This document shows, in pieces, positions 24,336 through 35,800 of a stretch of 64,000 bases of DNA (position 1 is the stretch's first letter; every line of letters starts with the position of its first letter). The stretch is from the NCBI RefSeq assembly GCF_963676685.1, contig NC_092344.1, positions 46,646,830 to 46,710,829 of the forward strand, written 5' to 3'. The stretch comes from Mytilus edulis (Eukaryota; Mollusca; Bivalvia; Mytilida; Mytilidae). The translations under genes and the position numbers were made by a program. A model generated the notes under the pieces. That model searched no databases. It saw only the letters and a list, made by a program, of their open reading frames with translations, and was not told where the DNA came from.

Positions 24336-25068
24336 ACCAGACAAATTTAAACATTGTTATGCTCCCGAAAATTTTGTAATTATTTGCCTTCAGCCAATGG
24401 GAATCATACATTTGTGTCAACCAAAAATAATTCATGCCCGATTCGGTCAGCATTCACCATATAACTGATGCAATAGTCGTTTATTGTACGATTAAATTCG
24501 TTTTAAATGCAAGAATATCACTGACTTACATTGACGTATAAGTTTTTCAGCGCTCTTCTATTTTGAGTTTTTTTTTAATTATTATTATGCAATACATTTA
24601 CTTTAATTTCCTCGTTGTAATCTTTCCAATTGTATGTGGCAGCCCTGTTTTTGGAGAATATGTGTGTCAATTCAATGTCTAAGGCGTGAATTTACTTAAA
24701 CGAGATCCTTAATTTTTGCTTACAAGAAAGCTTTTAGAACCAAAGTTCAGGTCATACTTTCGAACGTTTTAAAGACGTCATTGATATGTTCCAGGTGTTC
24801 AATTTTACACAATTCATTAAACATTTCTTCTTTCGTGTCATCATCAGATAGTTTTTATAATGCGCAATACTACTGGTACTACCACCGGAACAGAAACTAT
24901 TTACCCTTCAAGAACACTTGTTGTATTTTGATTGTCGTCACTTTTTTACAAGAACTTTAATGTTGAATACGCAGTACATAAACTATCATTCTGCTGTACA
25001 GTACTGTAAGTTATTTATGACTCATTATATTACTGAAGCTTTGTTGAACATTCCCTGGTCTGTTAAAT

Positions 25069-25230
25069 AAAGGCAACAGTAGTATACCGCTGTGCAAAAC
25101 TCATAAATCCATGGACAAAAAACAAAATGGGGGTAACAAACTAAAACTGAGGGAACGCATTAAATATAAGAGGAGAACAAAGATACAACATTAAAACGTA
25201 ACACACACAGAAACGGACTAAGCATTAAAT
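25069..25230 (+). mobile_element. dispersed retroelement fragment, family C
   Basis: AATAAAGGCAACAGTAGTAT, ACCGCTGTGCAAAACTCAT and AACTAAAACTGAGGGAACGC match the family. The 3' part is degraded. Confidence 0.65.
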
Positions 25231-26203
25231 AAAATCCTATAAGAATAACAAATATAACATCAAAACCAAATACATGAATTTGGGATAGATAAGTACCGTC
25301 ACACGTCTGTTAAACTTTGTTATATGTTTCCGATCTGCGGGTTTAAACAAATCGTTTTCAACAGACAACAGAAGCTTGTTTTTTTTCTTAGAATTAAATT
25401 AATCATTGCAAATAGAAATCCTCGCATACTTTTGCCTACTACCACAGATGGTGGACTATGATTAGAATAATATATTTCGTCTGTAAATATCCAGTTCATA
25501 AAATTATATAATTTGAAAAAAAACTAATAACTATTTTTAAATCCTTCGGCCAAAATCAGAAGGTCCATGAAATAACAAATAATATACATTTTAAACTTTC
25601 CCCTGCAAAAATATGAAATTATAAGAAACTACCAAGGCATAGTTGAACTCAGCCGGTCTTGACTATTCATTTTTTGGTCTTGTATGGTCAGGTGGCTCGT
25701 CAAGTATTCATATATCACTTCATATGAAAGTACGAAAATGGTTGCTCTTTGTTCTAAGCATTGCTGATGCAGTCAATGATACTTTTTTTGTTTAGTGTTT
25801 AACACTGATGTGGAATATTTAAATGCTGAAAGATACAGATGAAGATACAGTTAATACAGGTTTAAACAGAAGTTCTGGAAATTAGAATATATCGGCATAA
25901 TCGCATGATATAGCAGGGAGGAAAATACATTACAATACTTGTTAACGAAAGTTTGGTTTTTGATTGTTTCGTTTATTGGATTTTCAGTGAAGGAATGTGT
26001 ATTTCTTTTTATCTTATCTTTTTTCTTATCTCTTTTCTTGATAGTTATTGGTTTATCATTTATGATTTTTTTTTCATTCTTTAAGGTTGTACTCGGGTAA
26101 GGTTTAGAATTTGTGTCAGATGCTCGAACTTCTTGTCCCCCTCCCCCTTACGATACACGGGTAAAATATTTTGCCTCATATCCCTAATTTTCCCTCTCAT
26201 AGA
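25231..26203. other. intergenic, nothing recognised
   Basis: AT-rich, no supported feature. Confidence 0.5.
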
Positions 26204-26413
26204 TAAGCTCATCATGACTAAATTTTGTATATACGCCAGACGCGCGTTTCTTCTACAAAAGACTCATCAGTGACGCTCGAATCCAAAAAAGTTAAAAAGG
26301 TCAAATAAAGTACGAAGTTGAAGAGCATTGAGGACCAAAATTCCTAAAAGTTTTGCCAAATACAGCTAAGGTAATATATGTCTGAAGTAGAAAAGCCTTA
26401 GTTTTTCAAAAAT
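26204..26413 (+). mobile_element. SINE-like dispersed repeat, family D
   Basis: The most complete copy, reaching CTGAAGTAGAAAAGCCTTAG at the 3' side. It serves as reference for the copy at 48.07-48.95 kb that is split by another element. A short 5' fragment of the same family recurs at about 26500-26537. Confidence 0.75.
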
Positions 26414-26539
26414 ACAAAATTTTGTATACAGTTAATTTATAAATATAACCATATCAATGATAATTCATAACCAGCAGTGGTATCGACCCAGTGTTTGTAA
26501 ATAAACTCATCATAGATACCAGGGATACATTTTGTATAT

Positions 26540-27660
26540 ACAAAGACAATAAAAGGTCATTACCAAAATTTATGCAGATTATGTTTTTGCCTAAAGATTT
26601 TAAAACCAAATAATGCCATTGCTTAAGTATAAGGCAAAAGTCCAAGTCATCATATTCCCGTCATTAAAAAAAAATATCGCACAAAAGAGTTCCACAAATT
26701 TTTTTTAATTTCAACTAACTACATTCTTAATGGATTTTCTTTTTTTATATAGCGTTTGTATCAACTTCGCCGTGCCGAAAAAAAGTTCATTGTTTTAAGT
26801 ATAATGGATTTTGAGATTATATATTGATGCTTATTTGGTAAAAATATATACTAAACTAGCAGCCAACGTACAATAATCATTTTCCCCTTTTTATGCAGCT
26901 TGTTACAAGGTGTGGTCAATATAAATCTCAAACGATCAGTAAACAATAAGAATGGAAACCAATTTTCTCGCTCAATTTATTTTATTATTATTGTCATTAC
27001 ATTTTTAAGCATTCGCTTTACAATATAAATTCACTCTTCTATGTTCCTTTTTCTTCAAGATAATTACATTTACAGTAATTGTGGAATACCTGTCAAAAGT
27101 GTACTTGGATTTTTTCCAAGATGACGAACTCGAGATAATACAATATATTGCACAAATCTAAAAATAAAAGCAAGGTTATATCATAAATAAAATCATGCAA
27201 TCGATACATGTTAATATAATAAAGGTTGTTAAATCATTTAAAACAAAATGGTTTATTCCTTCCTCAATGAATACATATTTTAGTCGTAATCTGTTTTACC
27301 TGTCTGTGGTTAAAATTACTAGGACCTAAATATAACTTTCTCATTCTCGGAACGTTTCGTTTTTCGTATATACATGTATTTATAGACATATTTTTTTTTA
27401 GTATTTTGTCATTCCAGGTTAATACTCTCAACGAACATTTAGCTACACAAGTTAACGAAAAAGGAGACTATTAATCCTCGTTTTTAAAAATTGTAACTAT
27501 TTTCAGTGGTAGCAAATCACATCACAAGTAAAAAACGATCATATGACAATCATACGGTGAATCGTCATTTACAACCGAACAACCGAAGTGGATTTGAACA
27601 TTCGATTGTAACAAATTTTAATCTGAAATAATTTACAAATGGAAGTTAATCTTGGCAAAA
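26540..27660. other. intergenic, nothing recognised
   Basis: AT-rich, no supported feature. The bases just before 27795 resemble those before the first exon at 32782 (see findings). Confidence 0.45.
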
Positions 27661-27794
27661 ATCAAACCGAAATGTGTTCTTATAGTAAATGTGTTAGTTC
27701 AGACATTGGATTAGACAAGTACTTTTGTTTTTTTATGCATTTTGAATACATTTGGTTTAATATTTTTTGGCATTTTTAATCAAATAAAACAATA

Positions 27795-27907
27795 ATGGAT
27801 GAACTGACTCCATTTTATGGAAAATGCAACAAGGAGAGGTTGCCTATGGTGACACTGTTCATCGTTATTGTCGATGCCGTACTGCTGGTAACACTAGGGT
27901 TAAAGAG
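27795..27907 (+). CDS. orphan first exon of the two-TM RING-like family
   Basis: ATG plus 37 codons: MDELTPFYGKCNKERLP, then a hydrophobic segment (MVTLFIVIVDAVLLVTLGL) and Lys-Arg, leaving phase 2 at AG|GTTGGT. Start, length, hydrophobic span, final Lys-Arg and phase all match first exons at 32782 and 46398. I could not find a matching second exon before 32782. It is either an alternative first exon of the next gene, about 11 kb from its exon 2, or the remnant of a partial duplication. The donor is weak. Confidence 0.5.
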
Positions 27908-29865
27908 GTTGGTAATTATGTTAAAAAAAAAAGTACGAATTTTGGTATTTTTTAATATTTATTATTTTTTTGTATTTCTGTCTTTCTTCCTTTCATTCTA
28001 CTTATCACATAATTCATTAATTAGCTGATCATTTATTTATGACTATTATATTGAATACTTTGATCAGAATTGATGTATAGTTTATTTGCGCGTTCATTTT
28101 TGATACGAGAAACAAGAAAAACGTCATCTATAACTTGTATTTGGCAGTTGTGTTACACCAATTGAATCTTGCATTATTTAATTTGATTCTTTAAAAAAAG
28201 CTGCAAGTGAAAAGTACTCATTGATATAAACCAAAATTAAAAAAGCAATGACAGAAATAATTTCAAACAAGAAACTAAACTGAAAACTAATTATATATGA
28301 ATGACTAATTTAGATAAAATATTTGTGACCCTAAGTCCACTCATTTGGAAGACCTTATTGTTATTTTTTGGTTTATGTAAATGAAAATCAGAATAAGTCA
28401 GGTAAACATTTTACCACGAGTTTCAGAATTCTTCATATTTGTCTGTAAACCTCCATCGTTATGGAGAAATGTTGCGTCATATTTATTGTTTATCAAAAGT
28501 TTCAGGACTATCCTCTCATACGACCATCTGAACAAATCATGACATGTCCTAGTCCTAAGACAGCAAGGACATGCCATTTGCTTTGATCATGATGCTAGAC
28601 TGTTGCATTTTCTTATTTTATTTGTTTTGATGATAGAGGGCGCATTGTATTAGTAAATACTACCAACATAGGACAAACAGTTTCTTTTACATGTACTTCG
28701 ATACAATAAACTTTAGTAAAGATTGAAAGTTGTTTTGGATTCCTTCTGGTTTGAAAAAAAAAATCGAAAAACATTAACCCTACCTCTTTGAATTACAATG
28801 TTAAATATCATTTTTTTTCTTTTGAATGTGGTAGTTTTGTTGTCAACGTATATTTGTTCCGCCTAACAGAAGTTCCAATGGAAACTTTGTTATAAACATT
28901 GTCATAATATCTATTCCTGTTGGAACAAATATTCTATACCATTTATTCCGTTAGGAACATATACTGTAATATTTATTCCTGTGGAAATAATATTCCAGAA
29001 TATATTTTCCTTTTGGAACTTATATTATGAAGGAACTTCTATTCCGCGACAGTATTGCCGTAAGAAAATAAACATCAAGACGGGTTTTGTTTTCTATTGA
29101 ATTCATACTTTTTCACTTTAATTATTCAACAATATTTTCTATTGTTCATATGTTATAAATGAAGAAGTAAGTGAAAAATAAATAGTGTTTACATTTAAGA
29201 GGCAATTACATGATTTTTTTTGTTGATCTAAAACAATGCTCATTAACGAAGAACGTTTTCTAAAATAAAAGTCTCAAAATATGTTGATACTTCGAGACAG
29301 TAAAAGACACCATAGCAATGTTAAACCCGCTCCTTGAGACGAAATTCAAAAGTATTTGTAAATAATATTTCTTAAATGAATTTCTATCAATAAAGTAAAG
29401 GAAATTTCTATTTCATTCATTTTCGATAAAGTTCCACTATCTCGATCTATTTCTTTATACTTTTGACTTAATCTTTTCTAAATATAAGTTGACGTATAAC
29501 AGAATTCACATTAAATTCACAGAAAGTTTTAAATGATAAATTTAATAAGCTGTCAATTATTTGCTCTACATATTTTATGAGCAGATCAGATGGTTTTAAA
29601 AAAACATGGTATATCGATAATGTCTGCGTCCAGTCTTATAATTTCTTGCTATACATCCGGAGACCACCTTTTAATATTTTTCCTAAACATTGTTATCTAC
29701 AAAAAGGTTAGATAACAAAAATATCTAACTAAAAGCATGACAAGAAGCAGATTATTTGAGAAAAGTACATGTTTAAAAACATTCTGCATTCCGAAACGAC
29801 TAACAGTGTAGTACATATACATTCTTTTTTTCTCGATCTTTGAATATACTGATAGGAAAACCAAA
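27908..29865. other. non-coding stretch with a short dyad-repeat array
   Basis: No exon seen. Imperfect 31-bp dyad units lie at 28911-29034. The rest is AT-rich. Confidence 0.45.
28911..29034. repeat. four imperfect ~31-bp units, each an ATTCC...GGAA dyad
   Basis: Units start near 28911, 28943, 28973 and 29004: CTATTCCTGTTGGAACA, TTATTCCGTTAGGAACA, TTATTCCTGTGGAAATA and ATTTTCCTTTTGGAACT. Each is a small palindrome. Outlying related motifs lie at about 28870 and 29040. Confidence 0.7.
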
Positions 29866-30150
29866 GTCAGGAGCCCGTAACTCAGTGGTTGTCATTTGTT
29901 GATGTGGTACATATTTGCTTCTCGTTCATTTTTTTTTGTACATAAATAAGGCCGTTAGTTTTCTCGTTTGAATTGTTTTACATTTGTCATTTTGAGGCAT
30001 TTTAAATCTGATTATGCGGTTTTGGTTTTCCTCATTATTGAAGGCCGTGCGGTGACCTATAGTTGTAAAGTTCTGTGTCATTTGGTCTCTTGTGGAGAGT
30101 TGTCTCATTGGCAATCATCACACATCTTCTTTTTTTATATCACCAGCTTG
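29866..30150 (+). mobile_element. dispersed retroelement fragment, family B
   Basis: Contains GTAACTCAGTGGTTGTCATT, CTCGTTTGAATTGTTTTACA and CGGTGACCTATAGTTGTAAA, ending GTTGTCTCATTGGCAATCAT then a T-rich tail. Shared with 36.13-36.40 kb. Frames at 29.9-30.4 kb are repeat-derived. Confidence 0.75.
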
Positions 30151-30974
30151 ACAGGAAGGGCAAAAATAACATAACAAACAGACAACACACAGAGTACTTG
30201 CAGTTACTGAAAGCTAGTTCGAAGCCATATTCTAAGTATAAAGTTCGGAATAATATGGATCAAACAAATGTCATATCGCATAATGTCATTTTTGTTTGCC
30301 TTTCTTTGTTTTTTTATAACTTTTTGGCTCAAACAGTTCTACGAATATCTTGCCTATCTTGAAATTTGGTTAGTCATTTGAATGGTTTGATTATAATTAT
30401 GATACTTGAAAAGAATCGAAATTATTAAAGATATTTCCTCGAAATTTTATACGTAACTTAATAATAAAAATAAATTTGCATTTGTATGCTAATTTTTTTT
30501 AAACAATCTATACGATCCCAATTTGAAATGAAAGATAGCGACCATAATTATCGCCTCATTGGTCCAATAATATTTGAAGAATGACTTTTGAAGGATACCA
30601 AAAAACTATTACTGACAAATATATTCATGGCATTTAGAAAAAAAGAAAGCAAATGGGAGGTTGACGATAAGCTCTGCTTTAAAAAAATATCAGGGTCGGT
30701 GATGAAGCGGAATCAACCACAAAGTCATGATTGTGGATACAAAAAAAACCCCACCAAAACACCAATAAATACTCTGTTCAGTAAGAATCGGTCAATTTGA
30801 GCCTCATTACAACATTGTTGAAGATCATTGAGATACGGCAAAATATCACTTGAAAATTGAACAATCAAATTAGCAGGGCCGTTTGACCTTATTCATTTTC
30901 AGAAAAATATTAGGAATGATGTTTTATTATTTTACACGATAGCGCTATAAAATCTACACACTTTGGTCTATGCA

Positions 30975-31245
30975 TGATTTTGTGTATTAGTTGTTATAGG
31001 CTTTGAGCTTACTGTCAGTAACTGCGGGCACTCTCTGTGAGATATGTACTGAGTGACTTTTTTGCTGTGGGGATGTATAAATACCTTCCACGGCTGGTCT
31101 CTGTTTTTGTTTTTAAAAAGATCTGCTTTGTAAGGATCTGAATTAAGCCCTTTGCAATTAAATTTTTATCGTGTGTTCTTATGTTTAACTGTGACATAGT
31201 TAGATATCCGGCCCCAAAATCGATACCACACAATTGCATGGTTGT
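30975..31245 (+). mobile_element. probable 5' part of a family B-type repeat
   Basis: GTTGTTATAGGCTTTGAGCT, then CTGTCAGTAACTGCGGGCAC and GGATGTATAAATACC, resembles the start of the repeat near 36.07 kb (AGCTGTTATCGGTTTTGAAC). The 81-codon minus-strand frame over it is therefore discounted. Confidence 0.4.
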
Positions 31246-32059
31246 CATTTTAAGATTCATTTCCTCATACTAAGGCAATGGTCTTCTTTAAATATTAAGT
31301 TAACATCTTTAAATATTAAGTAAACATCATAATTCTTATCAATGTGACAAAACAGCAAGATTTTCGGTTTATATGTTCCCAAAATTCCTTCCACAAAGAT
31401 TAACAAGCACTTCAAGATACTGATATCGGTTAACGGAAAGTTTGTGACTTAAATAGATCAATGTAAACAATAATACTTTAAAATTTACCTAGTAAATTAT
31501 ACTTACATGAAAAATGTGAGATATTAGACTTGGTGGCAGATTTTCTGAAATCGTTTTATTATCAAACATTGGTTCGTCATACATAATATTACATGTGATG
31601 ATGGCAATTTGCCATTCAATGACAATATTACTTTTAAATCAATATTTTTGGCAATATTTCGTCAGCTGTTGTAGGTTTCGTCAGTTGTCGTATAGAATCG
31701 TTCTCCATTGAAATGATTTGTCCATGGAATAGTACTTCAATGCTCTATATGAAAGAAGAGAGGATAATAGTTCATTACTCGAAAGGGGAGTTATATAACG
31801 TCGAAGTTTACTTTTTGTCTCATAAACTCACTTCGCATAAAATATAGGGTCAGTGCAAAGTTGTTATTCTTAACATGAACAGATTTAATTCCGAAGATCG
31901 AAAAGAGGTAGCCTAAGGGTTCTGCTCCCGGAGAAGACCCTATCACATAATGTGCAGCTCTTGGAATAATTTGATGTTGACTTCAGAATTTTGAAAGTTT
32001 CAATTAAAATGAAAATTGATAAGTTTTCTTTTTTTACTTTTCTGCATATTTTCATATGC
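31246..32059. other. intergenic, nothing recognised
   Basis: AT-rich. A 21-bp near-exact tandem duplication (CTTTAAATATTAAGTTAACAT) lies at about 31287-31328. Confidence 0.5.
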
Positions 32060-32560
32060 TTGCATTTCCTATCATGATTTTCTTGATAGAGGTTTGCTGC
32101 TCACAAGGAAGCTATTAAACCAAGAGTTCCAAATGGTGAAGTTGAAATCATCCCTTCGTAAATTTTACGGACGCCATCACGAGTTGGTTGACCGTTATGG
32201 AATAACCGTTTCACAAATGATATCGGATATGTTCCTTACGTCGTAACTACAATCCCCTTCCCTTTCATGAATATGACCTACCGAATTAGACTATTTACCG
32301 GATTTGTAATCACTTAAGCAACACGACGGGTGCCACATGTGGAGCAGGATCTGCTTACCCTTCCGGAGCACCTGAGATCACCCCTAGTTTTTGTTGGGGT
32401 TCGTGTTGTTTATTCTTTAGTTTTTTATGTTGTGTCGTGTGTACTATTGTTTTTCTGTTTGTCTTTTTTTATTTTTAGCCATGGCGTTGTCAGTTTGTTT
32501 TAGATTTATGAGTTTGACTGTCCCTTTGGTATCTTTCGTCCCTCTTCAAAGATAAAACAA
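32060..32560 (+). mobile_element. retroelement family A, with remnant of its coding C-terminus
   Basis: The frame to 32246 ends with LLLTRKLLNQEFQMVKLKSS and then LRKFYGRHHELVDRYGITVS, a tail I associate with reverse-transcriptase proteins common in bivalve genomes. A long 3' flank follows (CACCCCTAGTTTTTG, GCGTTGTCAGTTTGTTTTAG, GGTATCTTTCGTCCC) that also occurs without the coding part at 3.48, 50.33 and 52.68 kb and in reverse at 2.04 and 20.96 kb. Class of element (LINE, Penelope, DIRS) not decided. Confidence 0.6.
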
Positions 32561-32781
32561 AATTATTGCTAAAAACAATTATTGAGTTAAGTACATCCTG
32601 GTTTGTTTTAGACGGACATATTTTTCACATGATTGTGAATTAACTTTCATTATGGTAACAAACAGTGGAAAAAGTTAGAACGAAATGTGTAGTCCTCAAA
32701 ATGGCGCGGATTCAAAATTTGGACAATAATTCACTTGGATTTTTTGGTTTAATATTTTTTTTTTTAAATGAATTCGAATTC

Positions 32782-32891
32782 ATGGAGGTATTAACGTCAT
32801 ATCATGGAAGCTACAAGGAAAATCTTCTTTTGGCAACTTTGATCATCCTCATAGTAGATGTAGTTCTTATTGTTGCTCATGAAGTTAAGAG
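32782..32891 (+). CDS. RING-H2 gene, exon 1 (first TM segment)
   Basis: 110 bp ending in phase 2. MEVLTSYHGSYKENL precedes the hydrophobic span. Ends HEVK plus the first two bases of the next codon. Donor GTTTCA is poor. Confidence 0.7.
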
Positions 32892-35800
32892 GTTTCAAGA
32901 TTCAACGCTCAGACACATAAATGTGTAACATGAGGTCAAAGTATAATACATAAACAATTGAATGACGAAATGAGCATGCAGTACTATCTAAACACATAGA
33001 AATACAATTGTAGATATTTTAGAATAAATAAGCAATTTTCTTAATAAAAAATGACAATCGTTTGTAGACTTCCATATTACATATGGACAATAATCCTTCC
33101 ATTTTAATATATTGCGGATTAATAGTATAATATTTAGGTAAGTATTTGTTTCTATAATTAACAATAGAATCATGTTGACATACAAATAAAACATGAAATT
33201 CATCACCAATAAATTTATTACATAAAGTACATATTCTCTCTGGTCTAGGTATATTTTGCCAACGGCCTGTCTCGATTGGAATACGTAAGTTCGATGTCCT
33301 TAATTTAGTTATTCACCCCCTATTCTGTTCAGATAGTCTGATTAGATATTTTTCTAGTCCGAAGTCCTTTTTAAATGTCCCATAAAATTGTCCCCGGGAT
33401 GAATTTTCTATATCGCCAAACCATGAGGTAATAAACTAATCACTCAATATACGATCGAGATAATTTTTATCACAAAAGCCAATTTGGTTCATGAAAATAT
33501 ATCCTAGACCAGTGTTGTTAAATATTGATTCGACAGAATCAATCCATTTGAAAACATAATGACCATGATTCTTCAATGATAACATCAGCCTGTACAAAGA
33601 ACTTCTGAGTTTACTACTATTGTTTACAACTTTACACCAATACGAAATCATTCTACATTTAACTCGAATGTGTAGAGGAAATCTTCCCAATTCTCCATAC
33701 ACCATAAAATTGGGTGTAGTATTTCGAACTATTAAAATTCTTTTGCAAAATTTCAAATGTATCTGTTCAATAATTTTCAAATTCTCAAAACCCCAAACTT
33801 CAGAACCATATAAAAGAATGGGTTCTATCATGGAATCAAATAATTTCAGTTGCAAATCTATAGAAATGTTTTCGTTTTTTACGATTCTATGTATAAATGC
33901 ATCTATTTATGTGCTTGATCAATAAGTTCCTTTTTGGTATCTGAAAAACTACCGTTATATTTAAAGATAACACCTGAATAAGAAAAAAATTTGACAATCT
34001 CAAGTTCTTTGTCTTGTAATAAAAATTTAAATTTCTTTTTACTTTTTCTCTTTCTAAAAATCATCACCTTTGTTTTATTTAAATTGACTTCTAGTTTCCA
34101 CTTTTCACAATATGATTGAAAAATATTTAATGATCTCTGCATACCTTCTTCTGTTTCAGATAAAATTACAGTATCATCTGCATATAATATAACAAGTAAT
34201 TCAAAAAATATGTGCAATTAACTTTGAAACTTCTCTTTAACAGTTTCTGGTGGAATCCCATCTAGTTTTTAAAGTAGTCTTCTGGGTCATTAAGAAAAAT
34301 TGAAAACAAAAACGGCGATAAATTCTCCCCCTGTCTTACACCTGCTAAACAGGGGAAAAAAATCTGACTGACATCCATTATATTTTACACATGATTTAAT
34401 TCCTTGTTACATATTAAAAACAACTTTAAAGCACTTCCCTTTAATATTACTCAATTGAAGTTTTTCCCATAAACCAGATCTTGATACAGTATCGAATGCT
34501 TTCCGAAAGTCTACAAAAGTACAAAAAAGTTTTTTTCCAAATGAGGAATACAGCTCTATGAGTGCATGAAGCACAAACATATTGTCTACAGTTGAATACC
34601 CCTTTCTAAAACCAGCCTGATTTTCATGTATAAGTGAAATTTCATTTGCAAAAAAATTCTATCGAGTATTGATTATGGAAATAAATAATTTCCCTATACA
34701 ACTAATTAATGTTATAGCTCTATAGTTATCTGGATCCTGTGAACAACCCTTATTTTTAAAAACTGGTATAATTATTCCTGCTGTCCAAGTTTCAGGAACA
34801 ATACCTGTATCCAATATCACATTAAATAGTTTAGTGTAAATACAAATAAAAAATGGTGGAGAGTTTTTCAAAAACTCATTCAGTATCTTGTCAGTACCAG
34901 AGGCTTTACCATGTTTCAAGTTCTTAACGGCATCCACAACCTCTTGTTCTGTAATGACTCCATTTAAAATTTCATTATATTCATTTTAAATGGAGTCACT
35001 ACACAACGCATTGATGTCGATGCCGTCAAGATCTTCTTCGTCATTTGCATTCATAATTTTAAAATATTCATGAAATGCTTCAATACTGATAGAGGGGTTG
35101 TCTTTTTTGTAGCCAGGTAAGTATAGATCGGATATTAGAAGTGAAATTAATCACGGTTTTTGGTACTAGATTTGGTCGTATATCAACTTAATGGTTTATC
35201 TAATTACACGAGATTGCCAACAGTGGTTCTCCTAAAGAACACAAAAATTACAGTAAATATGGATGACAAGAACACATGACCAGTATTTCAAAAAAGATTT
35301 GTTTAAAAGAAAAATGACGGTTAATATTGGCAATGGTCTAGATTTCATATATTTCAAAAAATTAAATTTCGGTTAAAATGAAAACAAAACAGGCAGAACA
35401 AAAATGAAATCATTAGGGGATACAAATTTGCTATTTTGAGCTCATCTAAAATAATGCGGAGATATATCTTGTGTACACATGATGTAAATAACTCTGTCTC
35501 CTGAAGAGATCAAATGTTAGCCATTGTCGAAGAGTTGATTATACTGCTAATAGCCTATGTTTTTAAAAGGAAAAGCGTTAAGTTGAGAAAAAAACCAATG
35601 ACGTCGGACCTTTTGCTGCATTTGTTTTTAATCGAAGAATGTCACAAGAAAGCCAATATCAAAATAATTTAAACAAGACTTGCTTTCATCGTAATTTAGG
35701 TTTTGGTTTTCAACGTTTTCTTCTATTTTTTTCGGCTATTACTCAAACATTTCCGACCGCCTCGGTGTTACGGTGAATTCGTACTCCCCTTAAGTGCGGG

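Noticed and set aside
31015-31260. 81-codon minus-strand frame
   Set aside because: Overlaps a sequence resembling the 5' part of a dispersed repeat on the other strand; no splice or domain support.
32665-32781. Upstream in-frame ATG extending the RING-H2 protein by 39 residues
   Set aside because: The paralogues start at the position of 32782 and the extra residues are not shared; treated as 5' UTR.
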